Shown: positions 32,501 through 40,828, counted from the first letter of the stretch. The stretch is DNA of 52,753 nucleotides from an uncultured Clostridia bacterium (GCA_934647165.1 CAKUFA010000015.1:1-52753), one strand, 5' to 3'. Notes: a model not told the origin generated them from the sequence alone. A program made the numbers and translations.

Positions 32501-33587
32501 CGGTTGGGTGATGACAAGGTATCTTTCCATGCTGGATGGCAACGCACAAGCGCAGACGGCGTGGGTGACAACGCCGTCCGGCAGCCTGAACCTGCGCGGA
32601 CTGCCGTCCACAGGCGGCAAAGTGCTGGCCACTATTTATCCCGGCACAATGGTGCAGGTGCTGTATCGGGCGGCGGACTGGTGCCAAATTGTACATGAGG
32701 GAATGATGGGCTATGTGATGACGGCCTATCTCCGCTTTTCGGAAAATGCGCCAACACCATCACCTACCCCGATGGCAACGGCTGAAACCGAAACACCAAC
32801 AGCGGCTATTCCAACGCAAACACCGGCGCAGGCTGAGCAGGAAACAACCGCGTGGGTGACAACACCGTCCGGCAGCTTGAATTTCCGGGCAGACGCGTCC
32901 ACGAAAGCGGCCATTCTTCGCACCATCGCCCCCGGAACGCGGGTAACCGTTGTGCAGCAGAGGGCGGATGGCTGGACGCAAATTCGACTGGACAGCACTG
33001 TGGGCTTTGTGCAGGCAAAGTTTTTGACCAATGTGCCGCCTCAAACGGATGACGACAGCGGAGATACAGGAGATGTGCGGTATGTCATTACGCCATCCGG
33101 CAGCTTGAACTTACGCGAAGAAGCCAAGAGCAGCGCTGCCATATTGGCAACAATCCCAAGAGGCGAAAGTGTTCGTGTGCTTCAGGCGGGTGAAGACTGG
33201 TGCCGCGTGCGCTATCAGGGTACAACCGGCTATGTGATGACGCGGTATCTCACGGGAAGGACAGCGCAGATAACCGACACGCAGGCACCGCAAAGCGGAG
33301 CGCCGGAGAAGACGGAAACCGAGAGCCCAACCCCGATGCCCACCCCTGTGATGGATATTACGCTCCACGATGCAGGTCATTGGCAAGGGGCGGTGGCCGG
33401 AGATGTTGGCGAAACAGCGATGCGCGCCTGGTGCGATCGATCGGCGCCGAAACTCCGCAAGCTGACCACCAGCGATACACTGCGCATGGTGCAGCTTGGC
33501 GATGAATGGTGCCTTGTGAGCTGCGGCGATCAGCAGGGATATGTAGAAACCAGCGCGCTGGCGCTGTGGCAGGAGGGTGAACCATGA
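29514..33587 (+). CDS. Giant secreted SpoIID-domain protein with about ten SH3-like repeats
   Basis: A 1,357-aa exported protein. A signal peptide (residues 1-22) is followed by a SpoIID/LytB domain to about residue 440, with YVYMEDYLCGVVPYEMG, LKAQAVAARTYTLNK, ASNGGQTESAKNCWG and the catalytic-type YGHGVGMSQRGA (His400). SpoIID is a lytic transglycosylase acting on denuded glycan in engulfment; LytB-type relatives act in vegetative walls. Then come ten SH3-like units starting near residues 469, 548, 621, 700, 774, 852, 948, 1018, 1114 and 1191, the best sharing TPSGSLNLR, and a degenerate eleventh near 1285. Linkers are Pro/Thr-rich. It overlaps the downstream methyltransferase start. A TATGAT at 29481 is a possible -10. 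Confidence 0.9.
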   Translation: MRRCFTWLMFLWACLCVLPAMAQEQVQSAPLSRAVSTRNGMVRVYLSSLGSPTTLDVTVAGKYTADGAQDLSLTTGETVRIRFDTSTGQISLVSSGKTYAMGQEMALRRHATSGSNGVRIAQARKSGNLYPGDLRLIARKSGSSWRLYPIVYVYMEDYLCGVVPYEMGNGAQLEALKAQAVAARTYTLNKMNQRSSGLYDVVDTTNDQVYYGNSDSTTNCMAAVLATKGIVLMNGSTLTNTWYTASNGGQTESAKNCWGSGGYDYLTVKDDPFDLGNSLSTVKSATIYGDYAAAAQNAQLRTVLESKVRMLVGSATIRRIAGVTPHTPKFGAPSRLYTKMDFQLQVISATGNEMDVTVTCDIFDELESILGLRINAAKNELWSVEKVGNNFAVKARRYGHGVGMSQRGAMRMGALGYTYDQILGFYYENSRRVQHTFTQTILSGVGNDTIETEEPPAELPEETAAQASVQLPGANDVTAMRTAQDAAATVITYLSSGTMVTPLAKGAEWTLVRFGSLVGYVRTGALRMMGEVSETSTEQVTAVSRWATVSCTGTLNLRKSASMTAKVLTTIPNGEVLVVLGTSGGFAHVQYGAYVGYASTDFLRMSDRYPDGKQEASQTAYTSASVNLRASASTGAAVLAVLPEGTQVLVIARDGTWCAVVANNISGYVMTEYLTGNEPAEPTPTPSAGTTPDPDGVEAIVTTAEETALVYDGAGEDASVISALSRGESVLVTSRGEIWCVVRLPGLAGYMRTADLRFPGNQGNNAPVQGYAQVTTPSGSLNLRTNPRSGSEILTTIPRLTRLPVLATEGEWVQVRYEGITGWVMRSFLIMENRDQATATPAPGTGSAYAQVMTPSGSLNLRQTPSSRSKVLTTIPRLTRIAVLARENGWTKTNHNGHTGWVMDSFLNFESAATERPATPGDLPTASPTGAATPEPIPTGTAKPTLASVRTGGGALNLRESASSRASVLARIPEYAQVQVLMWGKEWCGIRYEALSGWVMTRYLSMLDGNAQAQTAWVTTPSGSLNLRGLPSTGGKVLATIYPGTMVQVLYRAADWCQIVHEGMMGYVMTAYLRFSENAPTPSPTPMATAETETPTAAIPTQTPAQAEQETTAWVTTPSGSLNFRADASTKAAILRTIAPGTRVTVVQQRADGWTQIRLDSTVGFVQAKFLTNVPPQTDDDSGDTGDVRYVITPSGSLNLREEAKSSAAILATIPRGESVRVLQAGEDWCRVRYQGTTGYVMTRYLTGRTAQITDTQAPQSGAPEKTETESPTPMPTPVMDITLHDAGHWQGAVAGDVGETAMRAWCDRSAPKLRKLTTSDTLRMVQLGDEWCLVSCGDQQGYVETSALALWQEGEP
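30920..33250 (+). repeat. Coding repeat: tandem SH3-like modules with TPSGSLNLR
   Basis: Units of about 60-95 codons recur ten times, including variable linkers. Five carry near-identical DNA for TPSGSLN(L/F)R at about 31,840, 32,074, 32,572, 32,860 and 33,090. The units end in a G(W/Y)VM...YL motif. Units 5 and 6 share LTTIPRLTR and look like the most recent duplication. The array is part of the SpoIID-protein gene, not a non-coding repeat. Confidence 0.88.
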
Positions 33588-34342
33588 CCGAGCCTAACCT
33601 GATGGCGGACGAACGGCTGGATGACCTTCAGTTAGCAGGCATGCGTATTCTGCAAAAGAAGCAGGGGTTCCGCTTTGGCATGGATGCAGTTTTGCTGGCA
33701 GATTTTGCGCAGGTGGACGCACGGGCACATGTGGTGGATTTTGGAACGGGTACGGGAATTCTGCCGCTGCTGCTTACAGGCCGCGGCAAAGGTGCGCAGT
33801 TTGATGCCCTGGAGTGCCAGCAGCATATGGCGAACATGGCTGCGCGCACCGTTGCGCTCAATGGGTTGGAGGAAAGCATTCATATTCATCATGCCCAGGT
33901 GGAGCAGGCGCTAGACATTCTTCCGTCCGGGACAGTGGATGCGATTGTGTGCAATCCACCCTATGGCATCAGCGGAACAACACTGGTGAATCCGGATGAG
34001 GCGCGGCGCGTGGCACGCCATCAACAGGAAGGCGGGCTTGAAGTCTGGTTCCGTGTGGCACAGCGGCTTTTGCGTGGCCGGGGAAAAATCAGCATGATTT
34101 ATCCGGCTCCGAGGATGCTGCAAGCGATGGAAGCTTTGCAAGCTGCTCGCCTTGCGCCCAAGCGGTTCCGCCTGGTTTATCCGCGGGTGAACAAGCCGGC
34201 CAATCTTGTGCTGATTGAAGCCATGAAGGATGCGCGGCCTATGCTGCATCCGGAACCGCCGCTGATTGTTTATACAGATGACGGGCAGATGACCGATGAA
34301 CTGCGGCGCATCTACCATGTGCAGCCCCGGCAGGATGTTTGA
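33584..34342 (+). CDS. tRNA1(Val) adenine-N6 methyltransferase-like (TrmN6/YfiC family)
   Basis: A 252-aa SAM-dependent methyltransferase. LQLAGMRILQKKQGFRFGMD opens the domain, VVDFGTGTGILPLLL binds SAM, and VCNPPYG is the NPPY motif of N6-adenine methylases. Family members modify A37 of tRNA-Val; the exact target here is by homology. The start ATG overlaps the SpoIID-protein stop and has GGAGGGTG upstream, so it is co-translated with a secreted protein of unrelated role. The -35 of the next promoter overlaps its stop codon. Confidence 0.88.
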   Translation: MTEPNLMADERLDDLQLAGMRILQKKQGFRFGMDAVLLADFAQVDARAHVVDFGTGTGILPLLLTGRGKGAQFDALECQQHMANMAARTVALNGLEESIHIHHAQVEQALDILPSGTVDAIVCNPPYGISGTTLVNPDEARRVARHQQEGGLEVWFRVAQRLLRGRGKISMIYPAPRMLQAMEALQAARLAPKRFRLVYPRVNKPANLVLIEAMKDARPMLHPEPPLIVYTDDGQMTDELRRIYHVQPRQDV

Positions 34343-34367
34343 CAAATCCTGCTGGGGTTCTTATAAT
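34339..34367 (+). promoter_or_regulatory. Perfect consensus sigma-A promoter for the glycosyltransferase pair
   Basis: TTGACA (34339-34344), 17 bp, TATAAT (34362-34367): both hexamers and the spacing are exact consensus. The -35 overlaps the stop codon of the methyltransferase gene. Confidence 0.88.
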
Positions 34368-34403
34368 AAAACGGTTCAACGAAAAAGCAAGAGGAGAACC
34401 ATG

Positions 34404-35183
34404 ATGGTCAAGCATACCTTTGTTATTTGCGCCTATAAGGAAAGCCCTTATCTGGAAGCGTGCATCCAGTCCATTCTGCCGCAAAAAGAGGACAGCGAGG
34501 TGATTGTATGCACCTCCACGCCTAATGCGATGATTGAATCCCTGTGTGAAAAGTATCAGTTGCCTATGCGTGTGAATGACGCGCCAAGCTCCATCCATGG
34601 GGACTGGAATTTTGCTGTGGCGCAGGCGGCCGGGGCGTATGTAACGCTGTGCCATCAGGATGATGTGTATGAAATGGGCTATGCAGATGCCATGCGAAGC
34701 GCCATGAAGGAAGGCTTTGATCTGTTCTTCACGGACTATTATGAGCTGCGTAAGGGTGAAAAGCATCGGGAAGGTAAACTGCTTGCCATTAAACGCCTGC
34801 TGCAATGGCCGCTGCGGTTTCGCTTCTTGCAGCGCACACGGTTTGCTAAAAGGTTCAGCTTGCGCTTTGGCAGCGGTATCTGTTGCCCGGCCGTAACATA
34901 TCACAAGGAAGCGTTGCCTATGCCGCTGTTTCAGGCGGGATTCAAGAGTGATTTGGATTGGCAGACCTGGGAGCGGTTATCCAGGGGAAAGGAACGTTTC
35001 TGCTATGTCCCAAGGCCATTGATGTGCCACCGCATCCATGAGGATTCGGAAACAAGCCGCATCCTGAATGCCCACCAGCGTGGCAATGAGGACTATCAGA
35101 TGTTTTGTATGTTCTGGCCTAAAGGAATTGCACGAATGTTGACCAGGCTTTACAGTGCCAGTGAAAAGAGCAATCAGCTGTGA
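34404..35183 (+). CDS. Family 2 glycosyltransferase
   Basis: A 259-aa GT-A-fold enzyme that transfers a sugar from a nucleotide donor. HTFVICAYKESPYLEACIQS is the family opening, and CHQDDVYEMGY holds the DXD-like metal site; IHGDWNFAVAQAAGAYVTL lies between. It has no membrane segments. Two ATGs (34401, 34404) follow GAGGAG; I prefer the second, seven bases away. It lies 30 bp before a flippase gene, so the pair probably builds and exports a surface glycan, with this enzyme acting at the cytoplasmic face. Sugar unknown. Confidence 0.86.
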   Translation: MVKHTFVICAYKESPYLEACIQSILPQKEDSEVIVCTSTPNAMIESLCEKYQLPMRVNDAPSSIHGDWNFAVAQAAGAYVTLCHQDDVYEMGYADAMRSAMKEGFDLFFTDYYELRKGEKHREGKLLAIKRLLQWPLRFRFLQRTRFAKRFSLRFGSGICCPAVTYHKEALPMPLFQAGFKSDLDWQTWERLSRGKERFCYVPRPLMCHRIHEDSETSRILNAHQRGNEDYQMFCMFWPKGIARMLTRLYSASEKSNQL

Positions 35184-35213
35184 AAAGACTCAATCCACTG
35201 AAGGGAGGGTGAC

Positions 35214-36458
35214 ATGGCGACCATGCAGCAAGGGAAACGGCAGTCGATTGGGAAAAACATGCTCTTTAATTCCGTGGGATCTTTGTTTTATCTGATGTGT
35301 CAATGGCTGGTAACGGTGTTGTCCACTCGGTTGGGTTCTTTTGAAACCTGCGGGGTTCTCACACTGGCCATTTCGATCACCAATGTGTTCTATGTTGTCA
35401 GCACCTTTTCGCTCCGCGTGTTTCAGGTGTCGGATACCAATGGAAAATATCCTCCCGGGCGATACTATTCCACACGGCTGATGACAGGCATGCTGGGCTT
35501 TGCAGGCTGCGTGCTGTTTACCTTGGCCAATGCCCAATACAGTTTGATGCAGGCGCTGTGCATTGTGGTGTATATGCTCTTTAAGCTGGGCGAAGCGTTG
35601 GCGGATACCCTGGCGGCTGAGCAGCAGAAGGCATGGCGGATGGATTATACGTGCTATTCTTTTCTCATGCGCGGAATAGCCATGCTGGGCACTTTTGTGG
35701 CGGCCATGTTGCTATGGCACAGCTTGCTGATAGCACTTGTGCTCATGGCTGTTGCAACGCTTGCAATTGTGCTTTTGTATGACTTGCACCTGACGCTGAA
35801 GCTTGCACCGGGCAAGTTTGATCTTTCCCTGAAAAAGAGCCTGCCGTTGCTGAAAGAAGCATGGCCTATGATGCTCAACGGCATGCTGATGACCATGCTG
35901 GCAAGCATTCCGCGCTATTTTTTGGAGCAGTTTGCAGGCAGTGAAACGCTTGGCGTTTACAGCTCCATTGCGATGCCTGCTGTGATTATCCAAACCGGGT
36001 GCAGCTTTATCTACAGTCCGCTTGTGGCGCCGCTATCCGAAAAATATCACGCGGGAGACAGGGCGGGCTTCGGACGCGGAATCCTGCGTGCATTGCTGGC
36101 TGTGCTGGCCATGGCCGCGGCGGTGATGCTGGGCGGTGTGCTGCTCGGGGATTGGGGGCTGCGTCTGCTCTATGGCGAAGCGATTGCACCCTACACGGGT
36201 CAGCTGCTGATGGTGCTTGTGGCCACGCTGTGCATGGCGCTGCTGTATTTTTTTGAAGTACCGCTGACGATTGTCCGTCGCTTGAAGATGATGTCAGTGA
36301 TGCATCTGGTGGCGGCAGTGCTGGTTACGCTGCTTTCTGTGATGTTGATTCCGTCCATGGGTATGGTTGGCGTGAATGTGGCAATCATTGCCGCTGCGGG
36401 GCTTGACGTGGTGTGCATGGGTGCGGCAACCCTTTGGCTCACAAGAAAAAGTGCATAA
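35214..36458 (+). CDS. Polysaccharide flippase (Wzx-like, MOP superfamily)
   Basis: A 414-aa membrane protein with 11-12 hydrophobic helices and no signal peptide. It opens GKNMLFNSVGSLFYLMCQWL, then RLGSFETCGVLTLAIS, the pattern of O-antigen/teichoic-acid-type flippases. It presumably moves a lipid-linked glycan made by the preceding glycosyltransferase. GGGAGGGTGAC precedes the ATG. Only two glycan genes are here, which is small for a capsule locus, so the substrate may be made elsewhere. Homology to the left-hand SpoVB/MurJ-type flippase is distant. Confidence 0.86.
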   Translation: MATMQQGKRQSIGKNMLFNSVGSLFYLMCQWLVTVLSTRLGSFETCGVLTLAISITNVFYVVSTFSLRVFQVSDTNGKYPPGRYYSTRLMTGMLGFAGCVLFTLANAQYSLMQALCIVVYMLFKLGEALADTLAAEQQKAWRMDYTCYSFLMRGIAMLGTFVAAMLLWHSLLIALVLMAVATLAIVLLYDLHLTLKLAPGKFDLSLKKSLPLLKEAWPMMLNGMLMTMLASIPRYFLEQFAGSETLGVYSSIAMPAVIIQTGCSFIYSPLVAPLSEKYHAGDRAGFGRGILRALLAVLAMAAAVMLGGVLLGDWGLRLLYGEAIAPYTGQLLMVLVATLCMALLYFFEVPLTIVRRLKMMSVMHLVAAVLVTLLSVMLIPSMGMVGVNVAIIAAAGLDVVCMGAATLWLTRKSA

Positions 36459-36463
36459 GCGCA

Positions 36464-36510
36464 GCAAAAGCGGACAGGCCGCCTGATACAGGTGGCCTGT
36501 CCGCTTTTGC
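36464..36510. terminator. Strong bidirectional terminator
   Basis: A perfect 17-bp stem (GCAAAAGCGGACAGGCC, 36464-36480, with 36494-36510) has a 13-nt loop and A4/T4 near the base on each side. It lies between the convergent flippase and pepT genes. Confidence 0.9.
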
Positions 36511-36562
36511 AGAATCATGGAGGTTTGTTCAAAGAGGGAAATGCCTGATGCATGCAGGCTAT

Positions 36563-37759
36563 TCAGGCATGCTCCACAATGTGGCTGAGCACATTGACCA
36601 TGGTCTCCATGGCAGGAACGCTGACCAGCTCCTTACGGCTATGGCAGTTATAACCGCCGGTGGCAAGGTTGGGGCAGGGCAGCCCCATGAAGGACAGGCG
36701 CGCACCGTCCGTGCCGCCGCGGATGGGGGCAATGATGGGCTCAATGCCGTAAGCTGCATAAGCGTTCTTGGCCAGATCAATGATCTCCATATGGGGTTCC
36801 ACCACTTCGCGCATGTTGCGATAGCTGTCGGTGATGATGGTTTCCACTGTGCCAAGGCCATAGCGTGCATTCAGGAAGCAGGTGATAGCTTCTGCCTGCT
36901 CTTTGCGGTGGGCAAACTTTGCGCTGTCATGGTCGCGGATGATGTAGTGCAGCTTGGCCAACTCTTCATCGCCTTCCATGCCGCCCAGGTGGAAGAAGCC
37001 TTCATAGCCCTCCGTGTGTGCAGGAGTTTCGGCAGCGGGCAGCAGGCTGTTCCATTCCATGGCAATCAGGCAGGCGTTCTTCATTTGGTTCTTTGCTGCG
37101 CCGGGATGGATATTCACACCATGCACAATGACTTCCATACTTGCGGCATTGAAGTTTTCATATTCCAACTCACCCACTGCGCCGCCGTCCACAGTGTAGC
37201 CAAAGTCAGCGCCAAAGGCATCCACATTGAACAGGTCGGCGCCGCGGCCAATTTCTTCATCCGGCGTGAAGCCGATGCACACCGTGCAGTGCTCAGGCGC
37301 ATCCGGTGCGCAGAGACGTTCTGCCAGCGTCATGATTTCCGCCACACCGGCTTTGTCATCGCCGCCCAGCACGCTGGTGCCATCGGTCACAATCAGCTCC
37401 TGTCCTTTCAGGGAGGGCAGGAAATCGAAACCGTCGATAACAACGCCGTTTTTGAGCACAATGGGCTTGCCGTCATAGCAGGGGATAACCTGCGGATGCG
37501 TTGCGCCACGCACGCCGTCAGAGGTGTCCATGTGCGCGATCAGCCCCACTTTGGCAGGATGGTCTCCCTTGGCTGGAATGGTGCCGTATACATAGCAGTG
37601 CTCATCCACCCGTGCGTCTGCAATACCCATGGCCTTCATTTCGTCCACCAGCATGTGCGCCAAGGTCCATTGCCCCTGGCTGGAAGGGCAAACCCGGCAG
37701 TTCTCTTCGGAGGTTGTTTCCACCTGAACATAGCGCAGGAACCGTTCTTTTACCGTCAT
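36563..37759 (-). CDS. pepT: Peptidase T (tripeptide aminopeptidase)
   Basis: A 398-aa M20B zinc aminopeptidase that removes the N-terminal residue of tripeptides in the cytoplasm. Metal ligands are in LIAHMDTSD and LGGDDKAGVAEI, the acid pair in TPDEEIGRGAD, and HPGAAKNQM and PIRGGTDGARLSFMGLPCPN are family signatures. The frame begins ten codons earlier, but AAAAGGAG lies upstream of the ATG at 37759, giving the family's MTVKERFLRYV. It is last in the ecfA1...pepT operon, 16 bp after the HAD gene. Confidence 0.96.
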   Translation of the reverse strand: MTVKERFLRYVQVETTSEENCRVCPSSQGQWTLAHMLVDEMKAMGIADARVDEHCYVYGTIPAKGDHPAKVGLIAHMDTSDGVRGATHPQVIPCYDGKPIVLKNGVVIDGFDFLPSLKGQELIVTDGTSVLGGDDKAGVAEIMTLAERLCAPDAPEHCTVCIGFTPDEEIGRGADLFNVDAFGADFGYTVDGGAVGELEYENFNAASMEVIVHGVNIHPGAAKNQMKNACLIAMEWNSLLPAAETPAHTEGYEGFFHLGGMEGDEELAKLHYIIRDHDSAKFAHRKEQAEAITCFLNARYGLGTVETIITDSYRNMREVVEPHMEIIDLAKNAYAAYGIEPIIAPIRGGTDGARLSFMGLPCPNLATGGYNCHSRKELVSVPAMETMVNVLSHIVEHA

Positions 37760-37775
37760 TGTTAAGCACTCCTTT

Positions 37776-38420
37776 TCATTTGATGACATCGTTCAGTTCA
37801 AGCAGTGTATCGAGCTTTTTGTCCACAAAAGGGGCGATGGCGTCGGTGTACGGCAGGAGATCCGGAACCATGATGGACAGCATTCCGGCGGCTTTTGCGG
37901 CCTTCACGCCGTTGACGGAATCCTCTACCGCAGCGCATTGCATGCTTTCGAGGCCAAGGCGTTCGGCACCAAGCAGATAAATGTCCGGAGCGGGTTTGCC
38001 GCAGTGCACAAGGTCGCCGGTTACAATCTGATCAAAAGTGTCTGTCCAGCCGGAAAGGCGCAGATATTCTTGCACAACGCTGGCCGTGTTGGAGGTGCAC
38101 AGTGCAAGCCGAATGCCGCGTGAACGAAGCGTGCGCAGTACATCGTCTGCCCCTTCCTTTTTAGGCACACCGTGCGTATGCACATAGCGGAACGTCACAT
38201 CAATCCAGTCCTGAAAGAAGCGATCAGCATCCACCGCATCACCGAACCACGTGTGAAGGGAAGCGCGGGTGTGCATGAGGTTTACCCCAAGAAGCGTTTT
38301 CCACCGGTCATAGCTTAATTCCTGCCCTTGCAGGCCAATGGCCTGCTGCATCATGGGAAAACAGAGCCTTTCAGTGTCCAGCAGCACGCCGTCCATGTCA
38401 AAGCAAACGCCGCGAATCAT
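37776..38420 (-). CDS. HAD-family phosphatase/phosphoglucomutase-like hydrolase
   Basis: A 214-aa haloacid-dehalogenase-type enzyme with a C1 helical cap. CFDMDGVLLDTE holds the nucleophile Asp, LCTSNTASVV is motif II, GKPAPDIYLLGAERL contains motif III Lys, and VEDSVNGVKAAKAAGM is motif IV. DMDGVLLDTE and the cap suggest the beta-phosphoglucomutase/sugar-phosphatase subgroup, but substrate cannot be assigned. The ATG overlaps the stop of the FAD dehydrogenase (4 bp). Confidence 0.87.
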   Translation of the reverse strand: MIRGVCFDMDGVLLDTERLCFPMMQQAIGLQGQELSYDRWKTLLGVNLMHTRASLHTWFGDAVDADRFFQDWIDVTFRYVHTHGVPKKEGADDVLRTLRSRGIRLALCTSNTASVVQEYLRLSGWTDTFDQIVTGDLVHCGKPAPDIYLLGAERLGLESMQCAAVEDSVNGVKAAKAAGMLSIMVPDLLPYTDAIAPFVDKKLDTLLELNDVIK

Positions 38421-40012
38421 CCTTCCGCGCTCCTTTCCAAAGCGGCGCAGGCGGCGGAAATGCCGTCAACAGCCGCGCTTACAATGCCGCCTGCATATCC
38501 TGCACCTTCGCCGACGGGGAAAAGACCGTCCAGCGAGGCCATCATGGTGGCAGCACGGGGAAGCCGAACCGGCGAGGAAGAACGGGTCTCCACACCGGTC
38601 ATCACCGCGTCAGGCATAGCAAAACCATGCAGTTGCCGATCCATTTGCTGAATGCCGAATGCCAGGTCGTTTGCCACAAAATCAGGCAGGCAAGCACGCA
38701 GGTCGCAGGGCGTTACACCCGGGCGATAACTGGGCACAACATCACCAAGGGAGTGGCTGGCACGGCCGGCTAAGAAGTCCTCCACCCGCTGCACCGGTGC
38801 ACGGAATTGTCCGCCGCCTACACGGTAGGCAGCCTGCTCAATGCTGCGCTGCCACACGCAGCCTGCCAACGGATGATCGTCGCCAAAGTCTTCCGGGCGT
38901 ACGCCGACAAGCAACGCTGCGTTGGCGTTTCGGCCATCGCGGGCATGGTAGCTCATGCCGTTGACGACTATGCCGCCTTCCTGCGATGCGGCAGGAATAA
39001 CAACACCGCCAGGACACATGCAGAAGGTGTAGACGCCTCTCCCGTCCGGTGTGCGAACAGCCAGCTTGTAGGGGGCTGCGCCCAATGCAGGATGAGTGGC
39101 AAAGGCGCCGTATTGGCTGCGATTGATCAGGCTTTGAGGATGCTCAATGCGCACGCCGACGGCAAATGGTTTTTGCACCATCATTACGCCCTGCCGGAAG
39201 AGCGCTTGCAGCGTATCGCGGGCACTGTGACCGATAGCCAGTAACACGGTGTCGGTCAAAAGCTCCACATCCTGGCCGTTTTGCTGCAAAATCGCACCTT
39301 CTACGTGCTTGCCGCGCAGGATTAACCCTGTCAGCTTTGTACCAAACCGGACATCGCCACCCAGGCTGACGATCTCTTTGCGCATGGAGACTACGATGCC
39401 GCGCAGCTTGTCCGTGCCGATATGGGGCATGTGATCGTAGAGAATATCCTCCGGCGCGCCATGGCGCACAAAGGTTTCCAGCACTGTTTTCTGCCACGGT
39501 GATTTGATTCCCGTAGTCAGCTTGCCATCGGAAAAAGCGCCTGCGCCACCTTCGCCGAATTGCACGTTGCTTTCAGGATGAAGGACGCCTCTGTCACACA
39601 TGGCGTCCACATCCTGCACGCGCTCTTCCACGGGTTTTCCCCGCTCAATGAGAATTGGCTGTGCGCCTGCACGGGCAAGGGTCAGCGCTGCAAAAAGTCC
39701 TGCGGGACCTGCACCTACAACCAGAGGGCGCTGGGTAAATGCGCTTGGCGGCAAGGGTTTGGCAGGCTTGGAGGTCACAATTTCCGCAACACCCTTGCGC
39801 AGGCGGCGCATAACGGCGCTTTCATCCCGCACGCTGCATTCGACGGACATCACAAAGTGCACGTCGCCTTTGTCACGCGCATCGATAGACTTGCGCACAA
39901 CGGTGATGGAAAGAAGCTGCGATGCAGGAATGCGCAGCTTTTGCAACACAAGCTGCATCAAGCCCTCATCCGTGGTGGAGAGGGGCACGTTCAGGTTGCT
40001 TAAGCGCAGCAA
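38417..40012 (-). CDS. FAD-dependent dehydrogenase (COG2509 type)
   Basis: A 531-aa predicted flavoprotein. An N-terminal ~95-residue domain (LRIPASQLLSITVVRKSIDA) precedes the FAD-binding loop PLVVGAGPAGLFAALTLARA; FGEGGAGAFSDGKLTTGI and FPVGEGAGYAGGIVSAAVDG are signatures of this uncharacterised dehydrogenase family. The reaction is unknown. It appears to start at TTG 40012 with AAAGGA about nine bases upstream. It lies 18 bp after truA in the ecf operon and its stop overlaps the HAD gene start. Confidence 0.87.
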   Translation of the reverse strand: MLRLSNLNVPLSTTDEGLMQLVLQKLRIPASQLLSITVVRKSIDARDKGDVHFVMSVECSVRDESAVMRRLRKGVAEIVTSKPAKPLPPSAFTQRPLVVGAGPAGLFAALTLARAGAQPILIERGKPVEERVQDVDAMCDRGVLHPESNVQFGEGGAGAFSDGKLTTGIKSPWQKTVLETFVRHGAPEDILYDHMPHIGTDKLRGIVVSMRKEIVSLGGDVRFGTKLTGLILRGKHVEGAILQQNGQDVELLTDTVLLAIGHSARDTLQALFRQGVMMVQKPFAVGVRIEHPQSLINRSQYGAFATHPALGAAPYKLAVRTPDGRGVYTFCMCPGGVVIPAASQEGGIVVNGMSYHARDGRNANAALLVGVRPEDFGDDHPLAGCVWQRSIEQAAYRVGGGQFRAPVQRVEDFLAGRASHSLGDVVPSYRPGVTPCDLRACLPDFVANDLAFGIQQMDRQLHGFAMPDAVMTGVETRSSSPVRLPRAATMMASLDGLFPVGEGAGYAGGIVSAAVDGISAACAALERSAEG

Positions 40013-40030
40013 TGGCGCACGTCCTTTCTG

Positions 40031-40828
40031 TCAATCATGTTCAAGGGGCTCCTTGTGCCAGCGGATAACCTCCGGGGAAAGAAAAGCTTCGTCCGGATAA
40101 TAGACCTGCGTCAATTCCAGGCCGTGGGGTGGTGCGGTTACACCGAGACAAAGCCGATCCAGCGTGCGGAAAGCCTGATCAAAAGCATCTTCACCCCGGC
40201 GGTGCAAGCCGATTTCCACCAACGTACCCACCATGATGCGTACCATGTTATACAAAAACGCATCGCCTTCAATTTGAAATAGAAGCTCATCATTCATGCG
40301 GGCGAGCGAGGTGCGCTTCATGGTGCGAACGGTGGTCTTTGCTGTGCCGCCGGAAGCCTGAAAGGCAGCGAAATCGTGTTGCCCAAGCAGTGTTTGGGCG
40401 GCGCGTGCCATGGCGCTGTCATCCAGGGGCAAGGGCACATGCAGGTGGGTGTTGCGGCGGATGGCGCTGCCGTGGCGGCTGTTTACCATGCGGTAGGTAT
40501 ATTTTTTCCCCATCGTCATGAATCGGGCATGGAATTGCGGCGGCACTTCCCGGCCGGTGTGCACACGAATATCCCGCGGCAGCATGGTGTTGAGCACAAA
40601 AGGAAACTTGTCCGGCGGGATGGAAGAAGCGGTGTCAAAATGCACGGCCTGCCCAAGGGCGTGAACTCCGGCGTCCGTGCGGCTGGCTCCCGTCACAGTG
40701 ATAGTTTCCCCGCAGGCACGGGAGAGCGCTTCCTCCAGCACCTGCTGCACCGCAAGGCCGTTCAGCTGCCGCTGCCAGCCGGCATAGGTCGAGCCGTCGT
40801 ATTCCACCGTCAGCAGAATGCGTTTCAC
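40031..40828 (-). CDS. truA: tRNA pseudouridine synthase A
   Basis: A 265-aa enzyme that makes pseudouridine at positions 38-40 of tRNA anticodon stems. RILLTVEYDGSTYAGWQRQ opens the family, GASRTDAGVHALGQ contains the catalytic Asp, and GDAFLYNMVRIMVGTL is a conserved core. The start is GTG 40828, overlapping the ecfT stop as GTGA; earlier codons belong to ecfT in another frame. ecfA1-ecfA2-ecfT-truA is a conserved Firmicutes order, though rplQ is not upstream here. Confidence 0.96.
   Translation of the reverse strand: MKRILLTVEYDGSTYAGWQRQLNGLAVQQVLEEALSRACGETITVTGASRTDAGVHALGQAVHFDTASSIPPDKFPFVLNTMLPRDIRVHTGREVPPQFHARFMTMGKKYTYRMVNSRHGSAIRRNTHLHVPLPLDDSAMARAAQTLLGQHDFAAFQASGGTAKTTVRTMKRTSLARMNDELLFQIEGDAFLYNMVRIMVGTLVEIGLHRRGEDAFDQAFRTLDRLCLGVTAPPHGLELTQVYYPDEAFLSPEVIRWHKEPLEHD

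Noticed and set aside
31839..33110. CRISPR-like direct repeats (recurring TPSGSLNLR DNA)
   Set aside because: Spacing is irregular, the repeats are in frame inside a coding SH3 array, and no cas gene is present.
36413..37765. 450-codon open frame antisense to pepT
   Set aside because: pepT carries all metal ligands on the other strand; this frame also crosses a strong terminator.
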